A stretch of DNA of 64,000 bases from Phaeovulum molybdatiresistens (GCF_023544865.1 NZ_JAMJFX010000002.1:124001-188000), one strand, 5' to 3'. Positions 8,678-18,570 are shown, counted from the first letter of the stretch. The notes: generated by a model not told the origin, from the letters alone. Numbers and translations are program-made.

Positions 8678-9718
8678 TCAGGACAGCGGCAGGATCACGC
8701 TGAACCGGCTGCCCTTGCCCTTTTCGCTCTCGATCTTCAGCCGGCCGCGGTGGCGCGACACGATATGCTTGACGATGGCCAGCCCCAGCCCGGTGCCACC
8801 CTGCGCGCGCGATCGATGCGTGTCCACCCGATAGAACCGTTCGGTCAAGCGCGGCAGGTGCAGCGCCTCGATGCCTTCGCCACGGTCGCTTACCACGATC
8901 TTCAGCGCCGGACCGCGCAGGACCGGCTCATGCGGCAGCGCCTCTGCCTCAATGCACACCTCGCCGCCCGTGCCGCCATATTTCACCGCATTTTCAACCA
9001 GATTGACGAACAACTGGGTCAGCTGGTCGGCATCGCCCGGCAGCGTCGGCGCCCCGTCCAGCCCTTCGGCGATCAGCGCCACACCCTCGGCCTCGGCGCG
9101 CGGGCGCAGGGTCTGGATCACATTGCGCAGCACGCCCGCAATATCCACCGACGCGGTCGGGCGGCGGCGTTCCTCGGCCTCGACCCGGCTTAACGACAGA
9201 AGATCCCCCACCAGGCGATTCATCCGCCCGGCTTCCCGTTCCATGATCGCCAGAAAGCGGTCGCGCGCCACCGGATCATCCTTGGCCGCGCCCCGCAATG
9301 TTTCCACAAAGCCCATCAGCGCGGTCAGCGGCGTGCGCAATTCATGGCTGACATTGGCCACGAAATCGCGCCGCATCGCCTCGGCCTCCTCCAGCGCGGT
9401 GATGTCGTCGAAGGCCAGGATCGCGCCGCCGGGCAGCACGGTCGCGGGCGCAGGCGCCACGCTGACCAGCAGGATGGTTTCGGGCGCGGGCCCGGTCACG
9501 ACCCGGACCCGGTCGCGCCGACCCTCGCGCAAGGCGGCCTCCAGCGCGCGCCCCAGCGCGGGTTGGCGCAGCACCGTGACCAGCGCGCGCCCCGCCAGCC
9601 CCGCGCCAAAGGCCGCCTGGGCCGCGGCATTGGCCTGCGCGATCCGTTCCTCGGCATCGACCAGAAGCACCGCCATCGGCACCTCATGCAGCACCGCCGT
9701 CACCGCTTCCTGCACCAT
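8678..9718 (-). CDS. phoR: PhoR-like sensor histidine kinase
   Basis: A 346-residue kinase with an N-terminal PAS domain (about residues 8-105), a HisKA domain with the phosphorylated His at residue 125 in NVSHELRTPL, and an HATPase domain with an N-box NLVENAVKYGG, DRGEGI and GGTGLGLAIVKHI. It lacks transmembrane helices, as do many alphaproteobacterial PhoR proteins. The ATG at 9718 with AGGGGG upstream is preferred over a GTG seven codons earlier. No phoB or pst genes are visible downstream, so phosphate control is inferred from similarity only. Confidence 0.75.
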   Translation of the reverse strand: MVQEAVTAVLHEVPMAVLLVDAEERIAQANAAAQAAFGAGLAGRALVTVLRQPALGRALEAALREGRRDRVRVVTGPAPETILLVSVAPAPATVLPGGAILAFDDITALEEAEAMRRDFVANVSHELRTPLTALMGFVETLRGAAKDDPVARDRFLAIMEREAGRMNRLVGDLLSLSRVEAEERRRPTASVDIAGVLRNVIQTLRPRAEAEGVALIAEGLDGAPTLPGDADQLTQLFVNLVENAVKYGGTGGEVCIEAEALPHEPVLRGPALKIVVSDRGEGIEALHLPRLTERFYRVDTHRSRAQGGTGLGLAIVKHIVSRHRGRLKIESEKGKGSRFSVILPLS

Positions 9719-9877
9719 AATTCCCCCTGTCCCGGCCACCCGGCCGTTTCCATCGTCCCCGTCAGATTCGCCCTTGAGCCGGCTGGGCGCTATCGTTAAA
9801 CTAAAACGTGTAAATGGTGTAACGTATTCAGTTTCCGAGAGAAGTCCCGTATCAGTCCAGTTTGTTCAAGGTGGTGC

Positions 9878-10267
9878 ATGACCCGGCGTCCCGATTCACA
9901 TGCCGTTACGTCAGCCCATCGGGATGAAACCCCCTCGCGCGACCGTCGCCGTATCCTGGTGGTCGAAACCAGCCAGGTCCCACCTCTTGCCCTGCAGGGC
10001 GTGTCGGGCGCGGTGGTGACGATCATCAAATTCCCCGATCTTGACGGCGCCCTTCTGGCGCGGCTTCAACCCGATATTGTGGTCGCCCCGCTGATCGGGG
10101 ATCGTTTCGACATCCTGGATCTGGCGGGGGAACTGGACCGACTGGGCTATCGTGGCGCGCTGCGCGCGGTGACGCGGCCCTTGCCCAAGGCTGAGCTTGT
10201 GCGCCACGAAATCGCCGCGCAATGTCCGCGGATCGATTTTGCGCTGATCGAACTGCCGCTGGTCTGA
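9878..10267 (+). CDS. Conserved hypothetical, receiver-like alpha/beta protein
   Basis: 129 residues; after a polar 24-residue head the pattern RILVVETS, VVTIIKF, DIVVAPLIGD and YRGALRAVTRPLP resembles the beta-strands of a response-regulator receiver fold. The order is not fully canonical: the acidic residues expected after the first strand are missing, and the strand-5 Lys is replaced by RPLP. It is therefore either a degenerate receiver or an unrelated flavodoxin-like fold. AAGGTGGTG lies before the ATG. It is divergent from the PhoR-like kinase gene with about 160 AT-richer bases between them, a likely shared promoter region. Confidence 0.6.
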   Translation: MTRRPDSHAVTSAHRDETPSRDRRRILVVETSQVPPLALQGVSGAVVTIIKFPDLDGALLARLQPDIVVAPLIGDRFDILDLAGELDRLGYRGALRAVTRPLPKAELVRHEIAAQCPRIDFALIELPLV

Positions 10268-10274
10268 CCCCCGA

Positions 10275-10442
10275 TCAGGGCAGAAACAACCGCCGGAACA
10301 CCCAGCCCGACAGCAGCGTCAGCCCCGCGCCGGGAAAGACCCAGCCGGTGGCAAAGGCATAGGCCGCGCCCGCCAGCGGCACCGCAACCACCAAAAGCCG
10401 CATCGGCAGCGGGCGCAACAGGGGATGTTGTGGGTCGATCAT
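10275..10442 (-). CDS. Small two-helix membrane protein
   Basis: A 55-residue protein with two hydrophobic stretches (about residues 14-32 and 34-48) separated by a Gly/Pro turn at WVFPGAG. AGGAAAGG precedes the ATG at 10442. It follows the gamma carbonic anhydrase gene by about 50 bases on the same strand and is probably co-transcribed. No function can be assigned. Confidence 0.6.
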   Translation of the reverse strand: MIDPQHPLLRPLPMRLLVVAVPLAGAAYAFATGWVFPGAGLTLLSGWVFRRLFLP

Positions 10443-10495
10443 GCTCTGGCCTTTCCTGATCTGCCCTGTGGAACGGCAGGGCCCGCGCGGCGATC

Positions 10496-11017
10496 TTATC
10501 CGATGACGCGCAGCCCCGCACGATAGCGCGCCGCATTGTCGCGGTAATGCTGCGCCGAGGCCAGAAGCCGGGCCACCGCCGCCTCGTCCAGTTGTCGCAC
10601 CACCTTGCCGGGCGCGCCCATCACCAGGCTGAAATCGGGGATTTCCTTGCCCTCGGTGATCAGCGCGCCCGCGCCGATCAGGCAACCCCGACCGATCTTC
10701 GCACCGTTCAGCACCGTCGCCCCCATCCCGATCAGCGACCCTTCACCGATGATGCAGCCATGCAGCATCGCCTTGTGGCCAATCGTGCAATGCGCGCCGA
10801 TCACCAGCGGATAGCCCATGTCGGTGTGGCAGACGACGTTTTCCTGGACGTTCGCGCCGCGGCCGACGCGGATTTCCTCATTGTCGCCGCGCAACGTCGC
10901 ACCGAACCAGACCGAGGCCTCATCCTCCAGCACCACCTTGCCGATCAGGTTGGCATCGGGGGCGACCCATGCGCCCTGCCCCAGCACCGGGGCCACACCG
11001 TCCAGTTCATAGATCAT
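10496..11017 (-). CDS. Gamma-carbonic anhydrase-family hexapeptide protein
   Basis: A 173-residue left-handed beta-helix protein with hexapeptide repeats. The three metal-binding histidines of the gamma-class are present in VVCHTD, TIGHKA and AMLHGC. Members either hydrate CO2 or act as assembly factors; activity cannot be told from sequence. The start overlaps the gmk stop by ATGA, indicating translational coupling within the yicC-gmk operon. Confidence 0.85.
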   Translation of the reverse strand: MIYELDGVAPVLGQGAWVAPDANLIGKVVLEDEASVWFGATLRGDNEEIRVGRGANVQENVVCHTDMGYPLVIGAHCTIGHKAMLHGCIIGEGSLIGMGATVLNGAKIGRGCLIGAGALITEGKEIPDFSLVMGAPGKVVRQLDEAAVARLLASAQHYRDNAARYRAGLRVIG

Positions 11018-11649
11018 CGCGCTTCAAACTCCTTGTTCAGACCGCGCACGAAATCGTTCAGCCCCGGCTGACGGTCGCGGCGCATCCGCTCAGCCATCAG
11101 GATGGTTTTCAGCTGCGCCTCGGCTTCGTCCAGATCACGGTTCACCAGAACGTAATCATATTCCGCCCAATGGCTGATTTCCGCCTGCGACTTGGCCATC
11201 CGGCCCGCGATCACCTCGGCGCTGTCCTGGGCGCGGGTTTGCAGGCGGCTTTCCAGTTCCGCGATTGAGGGCGGCAGGATGAAGATTGACACCACATCCT
11301 TGCCAAGCGACGAATTGCGGATCTGCTGGCCGCCCTGCCAGTCGATGTCAAACAGCGTATCGCGCCCCTCGGCCATTGCGGCCTCGACCGGGGCCTTGGG
11401 CGTGCCGTAGAAATTGCCGAAAACCTCGGCATGTTCCAGCATTTCGCCCGCGGCCACCATCGCCTCAAAATCGGTGCGGCTGCGGAAGAAATATTCGCGC
11501 CCGTCCTGTTCGCCGTCGCGCGGGGCGCGCGTCGTGGCCGAGACCGAGAATTTCAGCGACGGGTCCCAAGCCATCAGGCGCTTTGCCAGCGTCGATTTGC
11601 CTGCGCCCGAGGGCGAGGACAGGATGATCAGAAGGCCCCGGCGTTTCAT
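11014..11649 (-). CDS. gmk: Guanylate kinase
   Basis: A 211-residue P-loop kinase that converts GMP and ATP to GDP and ADP. Walker A is [16 protein letters not shown], followed by [21 protein letters not shown] and the lid region. It lies four bases after yicC and overlaps the carbonic-anhydrase-like gene; yicC-gmk adjacency is common in proteobacteria. guaA, the enzyme supplying GMP, is further along the window. Confidence 0.95.
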   Translation of the reverse strand: MKRRGLLIILSSPSGAGKSTLAKRLMAWDPSLKFSVSATTRAPRDGEQDGREYFFRSRTDFEAMVAAGEMLEHAEVFGNFYGTPKAPVEAAMAEGRDTLFDIDWQGGQQIRNSSLGKDVVSIFILPPSIAELESRLQTRAQDSAEVIAGRMAKSQAEISHWAEYDYVLVNRDLDEAEAQLKTILMAERMRRDRQPGLNDFVRGLNKEFEAR

Positions 11650-11653
11650 CGGC

Positions 11654-12604
11654 TTACTCCACGTTCTGGATCTGCTCGCGCATCTGGTCGATCACATGTT
11701 TAAGGTCAAGCCCGATCGCGGTCAGCCGCGCCGAGCCGGACTTGGAACACAGCGTATTTGCCTCGCGCACGAATTCCTGGGTCAGGAAATCGAACTTGCG
11801 GCCCACGGGGGCGGCATCGCGCAACAGCGCGCGCGCCGCGGTGACATGGGCGCGCAGCCGGTCCAGTTCCTCGGCCACGTCGGCCTTGACCGCCAGCAGC
11901 GCCAGTTCCTGCGCCACCCGCGCCGGATCGGCGCCGGGCGCGCTGTCCAGAACGCGGGACAGGTTGGCCTGCAGCTGGGCGGCCACCTCGGGGCGGCGGG
12001 CCTCGGCGGCATCAGCGGCCGCTTCGGTCAGCGCCGCGATCCGGTCGATCTGGCCCGCGATCACCGCGCCGATTTCGCGCCCCTCGGCGGCGCGCATCGC
12101 GGCGAAATCGGCCAGAAGCAGGTCAAGATCGGCCAGAAGTGCCGCCAGCAACGGGGCGGTATCGCCCAGATCCGCGCCACCCTGTTCGGTCACGCCCCGC
12201 AGCGCCAGGATATCCGCGGCACTGGCGGGATGGATCACCAGCCCCTGCCGGCGCGCCTCGGCCTCGACCTGCGTCAAGGCCGCCAGCGCGCCCGCCAGCC
12301 CCGCCGGGTTGATCCGCAGCGCCTCGGCCCCCTCGGCCCGGGTCAGCTTCAGCCCCAGCGTGACATTACCCCGCGCCGCAACCCGCGCCACCGCCGCGCG
12401 CACCGCAGGTTCCAGCCCGTCAATCCCGTCGGGCAGACGCAGCCGCAGGTCCAACCCCTTGCCATTGACCGACCGGATTTCCCAGGCCCAGTCATGCCCC
12501 GCCCCCGACCCGCTGCGCGCGGCAAAGCCGGTCATCGACACGGTGGCCAGCAGGGCGTCGGTTCGGGACAGCTCGGTTCGGGGGGCTTCGGGATGCTTAA
12601 CCAT
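11654..12604 (-). CDS. yicC: YicC-family endoribonuclease
   Basis: A 316-residue protein starting its conserved part at [10 protein letters not shown], followed by [18 protein letters not shown] and ending with the hallmark [18 protein letters not shown] and [19 protein letters not shown]. Family members (YicC/YloC) are metal-dependent endoribonucleases. The ATG at 12604 has GGGAGAA about 13 bases upstream, rather far; MTGF 22 codons in is an alternative start. First gene of an operon with gmk. Confidence 0.9.
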   Translation of the reverse strand: MVKHPEAPRTELSRTDALLATVSMTGFAARSGSGAGHDWAWEIRSVNGKGLDLRLRLPDGIDGLEPAVRAAVARVAARGNVTLGLKLTRAEGAEALRINPAGLAGALAALTQVEAEARRQGLVIHPASAADILALRGVTEQGGADLGDTAPLLAALLADLDLLLADFAAMRAAEGREIGAVIAGQIDRIAALTEAAADAAEARRPEVAAQLQANLSRVLDSAPGADPARVAQELALLAVKADVAEELDRLRAHVTAARALLRDAAPVGRKFDFLTQEFVREANTLCSKSGSARLTAIGLDLKHVIDQMREQIQNVE

Positions 12605-12787
12605 TTAAGACTTTAGTTCTCCCTGCGGCGGAAAAATGGCGTATTAATACTTCAGTAAGCATTTCCCCCCCGCGGTCAACCGCCAGCGCGGTCATCGCCC
12701 GGGGGATCGCGGGTCCGATGGCCCGCGGCCATTATCTTGTAGGGGCCGCGCGCGCGGGTCGTGCGGGGCAAAAGGAACAGGTAGAAC

Positions 12788-13504
12788 ATGTTTGGGCGGG
12801 ATGATCCCTCGGGGAAGGTGGTCGCCATGACGCAGCAAGGGTCTGGCACGGCACGGCGCACGGTCGCGGAACTGCGCGCCTATTGGGAGGCGCTGCGCCG
12901 CGGGCGGCTGGTGCCCGCGCGGACGGATGTGAACCCGCGCGGGATCGAACGGTCGCTGGAATATGCCTTCATTCTGGAACGCGTGGCGCCGGGGATGGCG
13001 CGGTTCCGGCTGTCGGGGATGCATCTGACCGACCTGATGGGGATGGAGGTGCGCGGCATGCCGCTGGGCGCGCTGTTCGTGCCTGCGGGGCGCCAAAGGC
13101 TGGCCGATGCGCTGGAAACCGTGTTCCAGGGCCCGGCGGTGGCCGAACTGGCGCTGGCCGCGGAAACCGGGATCGGCAAGCCACCGCTGGCGGCGCGGAT
13201 GCTGCTGTTGCCACTGAAATCCGATCTGGGTGATGTCACCCGCGCGCTGGGCTGCCTTGTGGCCGAGGGCGAGATCGGCCGCCGCCCGCGCCGCTTTGAG
13301 GTGACCGGGGCCGAGGTGACGCAACTGTTAAGCGACATCCCGCAATTTGCCCCGGCGGATCGCGCGCCCCGCGCGCCGGTCGCGGGCTTTGCAGACCCGC
13401 CCGCCACCTTCACCCCGCCCGCGCCTGCAGCGCCGATGCCAGACCCCGCCCTGACCCCTGAAGAACGGCGCGCGCTGCTGCGCGTGGTTCGCGCAGAGGA
13501 TTAG
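12788..13504 (+). CDS. PAS-domain protein (PAS_5-like)
   Basis: 238 residues. The central part, from TVAELRAYWEALRRGRLVPARTDVNPRGI through GMHLTDLMGMEVRGMPLGALF, matches the single-PAS proteins of Rhodobacterales and Rhizobiales (PAS_5 type). A proline-rich tail (about residues 195-220) ends in EERRALLRVV. It has no output domain, so it may act by protein contact; the ligand is unknown. A strong terminator follows. Start alternatives include an internal ATG 13 codons in. Confidence 0.75.
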   Translation: MFGRDDPSGKVVAMTQQGSGTARRTVAELRAYWEALRRGRLVPARTDVNPRGIERSLEYAFILERVAPGMARFRLSGMHLTDLMGMEVRGMPLGALFVPAGRQRLADALETVFQGPAVAELALAAETGIGKPPLAARMLLLPLKSDLGDVTRALGCLVAEGEIGRRPRRFEVTGAEVTQLLSDIPQFAPADRAPRAPVAGFADPPATFTPPAPAAPMPDPALTPEERRALLRVVRAED

Positions 13505-13534
13505 GAACCCGCGACAAGGCCATATAAAACCACA

Positions 13535-13559
13535 AAAACCGCGCCACTGGCGCGGTTTT
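13535..13559. terminator. Bidirectional intrinsic terminator
   Basis: AAAACCGCGCC-ACT-GGCGCGGTTTT is an 11-bp perfect stem with T-runs on both strands. It lies between the convergent PAS-protein gene and the DAHP synthase gene and should stop transcription from both sides. Confidence 0.9.
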
Positions 13560-13583
13560 CTTTGGCAAGATATTGGCCCCGGA

Positions 13584-14954
13584 TCAGAGCGCGGCGGCCT
13601 TTTGCGTCTGCCGACGGTCCTGCAATTCCTCGGCCACCAGGAAGGCCAGTTCCAGCGATTGCGAGGCGTTCAGCCGCGGGTCGCAGGCGGTGTGATAGCG
13701 ATCCGAAAGATCCTCATCCGACACGGCGCGCACGCCGCCGGTGCATTCGGTCACATCCTTGCCGGTCATCTCGAAATGCACACCGCCGGGGATCGTGCCT
13801 TCCGCCTTGTGGATGGCAAAGAATTCCCGCACCTCGCGCAGGACCGAATCGAAGGGCCGCGTCTTGTAGCCCGAGGCCGCCTTGATCGTGTTGCCATGCA
13901 TCGGATCGCAGGTCCAGACGACATTGGCGCCCTCTTCCTGAACGGTGCGGATCAGCCGCGGCAGGTTGTCGCCCACCTTGCCCGCGCCGAAGCGCGCGAT
14001 CAGCGTCAGCCGGCCGGGCTCGTTTTCCGGGTTCAGCTTGGCCATCAGCACCTTCAGATCCTCGGTTGTGGTCGAGGGCCCGCATTTCAGCCCGATCGGG
14101 TTTTGCACGCCGCGGCAGAATTCCACATGCGCGCCATCGGGTTGGCGGGTGCGGTCGCCGATCCAGATCATGTGCCCCGACCCCGCCACCGGCAGGCCGC
14201 TGGTCGAATCAATCCGGCACAAGGCCTCTTCATATTCCAGCAACAACGCCTCATGGCTGGTGTAGAAATCCACCGTCGCCAACGAATGCGCCGTGGTCGA
14301 GGTGACGCCCGCCGCGGTCATGAAATCCATCGCATCGGCGATGCGATTGGCGATTTCGCGGTAGCGCTCGGCCTCATCTTCCTCGGTGAAGCCCGCGATC
14401 CAGCTTTGCACGCGGTGGATGTCGGCATAGCCGCCGGTGGAAAAGGCGCGCAGCAGGTTCAGGCTGGCCGCGGCCTGGGTATAGGCCTGCAACATCCGCG
14501 ACGGATCGGGCTGGCGCGCGGCCATCGTGGGTTCGAACCCGTTGATGATGTCGCCGCGGTAGCTGGGGTATTCGACGCCGTCGATCATCTCGGTCGGCGC
14601 TGATCGGGGCTTGGCGAACTGGCCGGCCATGCGGCCCACCTTGATCACCGGCAGCTTGGCGCCCCAGGTCAGCACCACCGCCATCTGCAAGATCACCTTG
14701 AAGGTGTCGCGGATGTTGTCGGCCGAGAATTCGGAAAAGCTTTCGGCACAATCGCCGCCCTGCAGCAGGAAGGCGCGGCCTTCGGCGACCTTCGCCAGAT
14801 CGGCCTTCAGCCGGCGCGCCTCGCCCGCAAAGACCAGCGGCGGCATCTTGGACAACGTCGTCTCAACCGCGCGCAGCGCCGCCGGGTCGGGATAATCAGG
14901 CATCTGCACCCGCGGTTTCGCGCGCCAGTCCGATTTCGTCCATCCCTTGCCCAT
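13584..14954 (-). CDS. aroG: Class II 3-deoxy-7-phosphoheptulonate synthase
   Basis: A 456-residue plant-type (class II) DAHP synthase condensing phosphoenolpyruvate and erythrose 4-phosphate, the first step of the shikimate pathway. Landmarks are [47 protein letters not shown] and [15 protein letters not shown]. The ATG at 14954 has GGAGG six bases upstream; a GTG eight codons earlier lacks this. aroB and aroK of the same pathway lie about 9 kb away. Confidence 0.95.
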   Translation of the reverse strand: MGKGWTKSDWRAKPRVQMPDYPDPAALRAVETTLSKMPPLVFAGEARRLKADLAKVAEGRAFLLQGGDCAESFSEFSADNIRDTFKVILQMAVVLTWGAKLPVIKVGRMAGQFAKPRSAPTEMIDGVEYPSYRGDIINGFEPTMAARQPDPSRMLQAYTQAAASLNLLRAFSTGGYADIHRVQSWIAGFTEEDEAERYREIANRIADAMDFMTAAGVTSTTAHSLATVDFYTSHEALLLEYEEALCRIDSTSGLPVAGSGHMIWIGDRTRQPDGAHVEFCRGVQNPIGLKCGPSTTTEDLKVLMAKLNPENEPGRLTLIARFGAGKVGDNLPRLIRTVQEEGANVVWTCDPMHGNTIKAASGYKTRPFDSVLREVREFFAIHKAEGTIPGGVHFEMTGKDVTECTGGVRAVSDEDLSDRYHTACDPRLNASQSLELAFLVAEELQDRRQTQKAAAL

Positions 14955-15123
14955 CTTCGCCTCCGGGTCACGTGTCACTTGCCGCGCTTATACCGCCCGG
15001 GCCCCCGAGAACAAACCCCCAATCGCGCGAACGACTTGCACATCGTTGCGCCGCGCCAAGGCATCTTGCGGGGGCGCGGCGCGCGTGATTTGCTGGCAAG
15101 ATACGACATGCAAAGGGTCGCTT

Positions 15124-16194
15124 ATGCACAAGCCGTCCGCCCCTGCCCCTGCCGCCCCTGCCGCGAAACCGCGCCGCTACATTTTTCTGCTTTTGGATAA
15201 TTTCACCCTGATCTCTTTCGCCGGCGCGATCGAGCCGCTGCGGCTTGCCAACCGGGTGTCGGGGCGCACCCTGTACGACTGGCGGCTGGCGGGTGAAAAC
15301 GGGCGCGAGGCGCGCTGTTCCAACGGCACCGTGCTGCGGCTGGACATGGGCCTGGACGAGGTCGGGCGCGATGACACGGTGCTGGTCTGCGGCGGCGTTG
15401 ACGTGGCCGAGGCCACGACCCGCCCGATCCTGAACTGGCTGCGGCGCGAGGCGCGGCGCGGCGCGGGGCTGGGGGGGCTGTGCACCGGGGCCTGGGCCTT
15501 GGCGCGCGCGGGCCTGCTGGAGGGCAAGCGCGCCACCATCCACTGGGAAAATCAGGACAGTTTTCAAGAGGAATTCCAGGATCTGACCCTGACCAAATCG
15601 GTGTTTGTCATTGATGGCAACCGGATGAGCAGTTCCGGCGGCATGTCCTCGATCGACCTGATGCTGAAGCTGATCGCGCGCGATCATGGCGAGGGGCTGG
15701 CCAATACGGTGGCCGATCAGCTGATCTACACCTCGATCCGCACCGATCAGGACAGCCAGCGTCTGTCGATCCCCACCCGCATCGGCGTGCGCCACCCCAA
15801 GCTTGCCCAGGTGATCGGCCGGATGGAGGCCAATATCGAGGATCCGATCAGCCCCGCCCGCCTGGCCGATGCGGTGGGCATGTCCACCCGTCAGCTGGAA
15901 CGGCTGTTTCGCCGCTATCTGAACCGCAGCCCCAAACGCTATTACATGGAATTGCGCCTGCAAAAGGCGCGCAACCTGCTGATGCAAACGGAAATGAGCG
16001 TGATCAACGTGGCGCTGGCCTGCGGCTTTGCCAGCCCGTCGCATTTTTCCAAATGCTACCGCGCGCATTATGCCACCACCCCCTATCGCGAACGCGGCAC
16101 GTCGGGCGCGGGCGGTGCGGTGGCGGATGATCCGGGGCGCGCGTATCCGGGCGAAGACGCGGCGATGGACGCCGACGGGCACCCCCTTCCCTAG
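15124..16194 (+). CDS. GlxA-family transcriptional regulator (DJ-1/PfpI + AraC HTH)
   Basis: A 356-residue regulator. The N-terminal DJ-1/PfpI-like domain (about residues 18-190) contains GLCTGAWALARAGLL at the 'nucleophile elbow', and the C-terminal AraC domain (about 235-330) contains ARLADAVGMSTRQLERLFRR and FASPSHFSKCYR. Members such as GbdR, CdhR and ArgR sense choline, carnitine or amino-acid derivatives. It is divergent from DAHP synthase and directly upstream of the branched-chain-type ABC operon, which it may control. AAGGG precedes the ATG. Confidence 0.85.
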   Translation: MHKPSAPAPAAPAAKPRRYIFLLLDNFTLISFAGAIEPLRLANRVSGRTLYDWRLAGENGREARCSNGTVLRLDMGLDEVGRDDTVLVCGGVDVAEATTRPILNWLRREARRGAGLGGLCTGAWALARAGLLEGKRATIHWENQDSFQEEFQDLTLTKSVFVIDGNRMSSSGGMSSIDLMLKLIARDHGEGLANTVADQLIYTSIRTDQDSQRLSIPTRIGVRHPKLAQVIGRMEANIEDPISPARLADAVGMSTRQLERLFRRYLNRSPKRYYMELRLQKARNLLMQTEMSVINVALACGFASPSHFSKCYRAHYATTPYRERGTSGAGGAVADDPGRAYPGEDAAMDADGHPLP

Positions 16195-16324
16195 GGTCAC
16201 GCGCAAAAAGCCCGCGACCTGCGGCGCCTGGACCGCGCAAACCGGCGCCATGGGGGATTTTCTTTTCAACAAGGCCACACTAACTTGCGTGGTCAGGATA
16301 ATGATCCAATATGGGAGTGAACGA

Positions 16325-17509
16325 ATGAAAAAGCTTCTTCTGGCCACCGCCGCCACCGCGCTGGTCGCAGGCGCCGCGCAAGCCGAGGATGTCAAGCTGG
16401 GCGTTCTGCTGGGCTTCACCGGACCGCTGGAATCGATGTCGCCCTCGATGGCCGCGGGCGCCGAAATGGCGATGAAGGAAGTCACGGATTCGGGCAAGTT
16501 CATGGGCGGCTCTGCCGTCGTTCCGGTGCGCGGTGACACCACCTGCATCGACGCCGCCGCCGCCACCGCCACCGCCGAACGCCTGATCACCGCCGATGGC
16601 GTGAAGGGCATCGTGGGGGGCATGTGCTCGGGCGAAACCACCGCTTCGCTGCAAAACGTCGCCATGCCCAACGGCATCGTGATGATCTCGCCCTCGGCCA
16701 CCTCGCCGGCGCTGTCGACGATCGAAGACAACGGCCTGTTCTTCCGCACCTCGCCCTCGGACGCGCGTCAGGGCGTCGTGATGACCGAAATCATCATGGA
16801 ACACGGCATCAAGGAAGTCGCCGTCACCTATACCAACAACGACTATGGCAAGGGTCTGGCCGACAGCTTCCAGGCGGCGTTCGAAGCCGCGGGCGGCAAG
16901 GTCACGATCAACGCCGCCCATGACGACGGCAAGGCCGATTACGCCGCCGAAGTCGGCGCGCTGGCCTCGGCCGGGGGCCAGGCGCTGGTGATCGCGGGCT
17001 ATGTCGACCAGGGCGGTTCGGGCATCCTGCGCGGCGCGCTTGATTCGGGCGCGTTCGAAACCTTCGTCTTCCCCGACGGCATGGTCGGCGGCGCGCTGGA
17101 AACCAACTTTGGCGCCGAGCTGACCGGCTCGTTCGGTCAGATCCCGTCGTCGGAAGGCGAAGGCAAGGACAAGTTCCTGGAACTGGCCACCGCCGCGGGC
17201 TTTGACGGCACCGGCGTCTATTCCGCCGAGGCCTATGACGCCGCCGCCCTGATCATGCTGGCGATGGCTTCGGCCGGGTCCACCGATGCCGCGGCCTACA
17301 AGGAAAAGATCATGGATGTGGCCAACGCCCCGGGCGAGCCGATCCTGCCGGGTGAACTGGGCAAGGCGCTGGAGCTGATCGCCGCGGGCACCGACGTGGA
17401 TTATGTCGGCGCCACCTCGGTTGAGCTGATCGGCTCGGGCGAAAGCGCCGGCACCTTCCGCGAGATCGAGTTCAAGGACGGCAAGATCGAAACCGTCCGC
17501 TACCGTTAA
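16325..17509 (+). CDS. livK: Branched-chain amino-acid-type ABC substrate-binding protein
   Basis: A 394-residue periplasmic binding protein with a Sec signal peptide cleaved after AQA (about residue 20). The type I periplasmic-binding fold starts with VKLGVLLGFTGPLESMSP and continues with GVKGIVGGMCSGETTASLQNVA. GGGAGTGA precedes the ATG. It is the first gene of a five-gene LIV-type import operon. The substrate may be an amino acid or a related compound (amide, aromatic, betaine); specificity is not readable from the sequence. Confidence 0.9.
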   Translation: MKKLLLATAATALVAGAAQAEDVKLGVLLGFTGPLESMSPSMAAGAEMAMKEVTDSGKFMGGSAVVPVRGDTTCIDAAAATATAERLITADGVKGIVGGMCSGETTASLQNVAMPNGIVMISPSATSPALSTIEDNGLFFRTSPSDARQGVVMTEIIMEHGIKEVAVTYTNNDYGKGLADSFQAAFEAAGGKVTINAAHDDGKADYAAEVGALASAGGQALVIAGYVDQGGSGILRGALDSGAFETFVFPDGMVGGALETNFGAELTGSFGQIPSSEGEGKDKFLELATAAGFDGTGVYSAEAYDAAALIMLAMASAGSTDAAAYKEKIMDVANAPGEPILPGELGKALELIAAGTDVDYVGATSVELIGSGESAGTFREIEFKDGKIETVRYR

Positions 17510-17530
17510 GGCGCGGACCGAAGACTTGGG

Positions 17531-17552
17531 CAGCCCGGATCAATCCGGGCTG
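17531..17552 (+). terminator. Intercistronic stem-loop after the binding-protein gene
   Basis: CAGCCCGGA-TCAA-TCCGGGCTG, a 9-bp perfect stem, lies 22 bases after the binding-protein stop codon with only a short T stretch behind it. Such hairpins usually protect the binding-protein transcript or partly terminate, so that the binding protein is made in excess over the membrane components. Confidence 0.7.
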
Positions 17553-17617
17553 TTCCCATTAAATAACAGGCCAGTAAAGGCCGTTCTTCATGAAAATCAT
17601 GAAGTCAGGGGATGAAG

Positions 17618-18478
17618 ATGATCCGGGTTGAGAACCTGCACAAGCATTTCGGCGGCTTTCGCGCCGTGGACGGGGCGTCGCTGGAAATTGCGACCGGCTC
17701 GATCACGGGGCTGATCGGCCCCAACGGCGCGGGCAAGTCCACGCTGTTCAACGTGATCGCCGGGGTGCACAAGCCGACCTCGGGGCGTGTGATCATGGAT
17801 GGCGAGGACATCACCGGCCTTGCCCCGCATGAGCTGTTTCACAAGGGCCTGCTGCGCACCTTCCAGATCGCGCATGAATTTCCCACGATGAGCGTGCGGG
17901 AAAACCTGATGATGGTGCCCGGCGCGCAATCGGGAGAAACGCTGTGGAACGCGCTGTTCGCCCGCGGCCGGATCGCGCAGGAAGAAGCCGCGCTTCTGAA
18001 AAAAGCCGACGAGGTGCTTGATTTTCTGACGATTTCGCATCTGAAGGATGAAAAGGCGGGCAATCTGTCGGGCGGGCAGAAGAAGTTGCTGGAACTGGGC
18101 CGGACGATGATGGTCGAGGCCAAGATTGTCTTTCTGGATGAGGTCGGCGCGGGCGTGAACCGCACCCTGCTGAACACGATCGGCGATGCGATCGTGCGGC
18201 TGAACAAGGAACGCGGCTATACCTTCTGCGTGATCGAACATGACATGGATTTCATCGGCCGGCTTTGCGACCCGGTGATCGTCATGGCCGAGGGCAAGGT
18301 GCTGGCCGAAGGCTCGGCCGAAAGCATCATGCAGAACGAGGCGGTGATCGAGGCCTATCTGGGCACGGGGCTGAAGAACAAGGTCAAGGCCGAGATCGGG
18401 CTGGAAACCGCGCGCCACGAAAGCCACGGCGCGCAGCCCGGCCTTGGCGACGAGGCGGGCCGGGGGATCGGCGCATGA
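17618..18478 (+). CDS. livG: LivG-type ABC transporter ATPase
   Basis: A 286-residue ATPase with Walker A GPNGAGKST, signature NLSGGQKKLLELGR and Walker B IVFLDEVGAGVN, then EHDMDF for the switch His. Length and C-terminal extension fit the LivG branch. The ATG at 17618 is preferred because AGGGG is six bases upstream; an ATG two codons earlier would sit directly on the ribosome site. The last 25 residues are polar and not part of the ATPase core. Confidence 0.9.
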   Translation: MIRVENLHKHFGGFRAVDGASLEIATGSITGLIGPNGAGKSTLFNVIAGVHKPTSGRVIMDGEDITGLAPHELFHKGLLRTFQIAHEFPTMSVRENLMMVPGAQSGETLWNALFARGRIAQEEAALLKKADEVLDFLTISHLKDEKAGNLSGGQKKLLELGRTMMVEAKIVFLDEVGAGVNRTLLNTIGDAIVRLNKERGYTFCVIEHDMDFIGRLCDPVIVMAEGKVLAEGSAESIMQNEAVIEAYLGTGLKNKVKAEIGLETARHESHGAQPGLGDEAGRGIGA

Positions 18479-18510
18479 CCGGCCGCGCGCATTTGGGCGC
18501 AGGTTGCGTC

Positions 18511-18570
18511 ATGAGTATTTTTTCCAAGAAGAAGCAGCAGGTTGCGGCGCTTCGTGGGGGTGTTGCATGA
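18511..18570 (+). CDS. 19-codon ORF between the two ABC ATPases
   Basis: ATG at 18511 opens the peptide MSIFSKKKQQVAALRGGVA, whose stop TGA overlaps the ATG of livF (ATGA at 18567-18570). An AGGTTG-like ribosome site lies upstream. The peptide is basic and lysine-rich. It may simply couple translation of livF to livG, or be a small functional peptide; conservation would decide. Without it there would be an unusual 88-base gap inside an otherwise tight operon. Confidence 0.45.
   Translation: MSIFSKKKQQVAALRGGVA

Noticed and set aside
11654..12608. Long plus-strand frames opposite yicC
   Set aside because: Ala/Arg/Ser-rich shadow translations of a conserved minus-strand gene.
14968..16749. 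593-codon minus-strand frame opposite the GlxA regulator and livK
   Set aside because: It runs across two real plus-strand genes and an intergenic region; no domain is recognisable.
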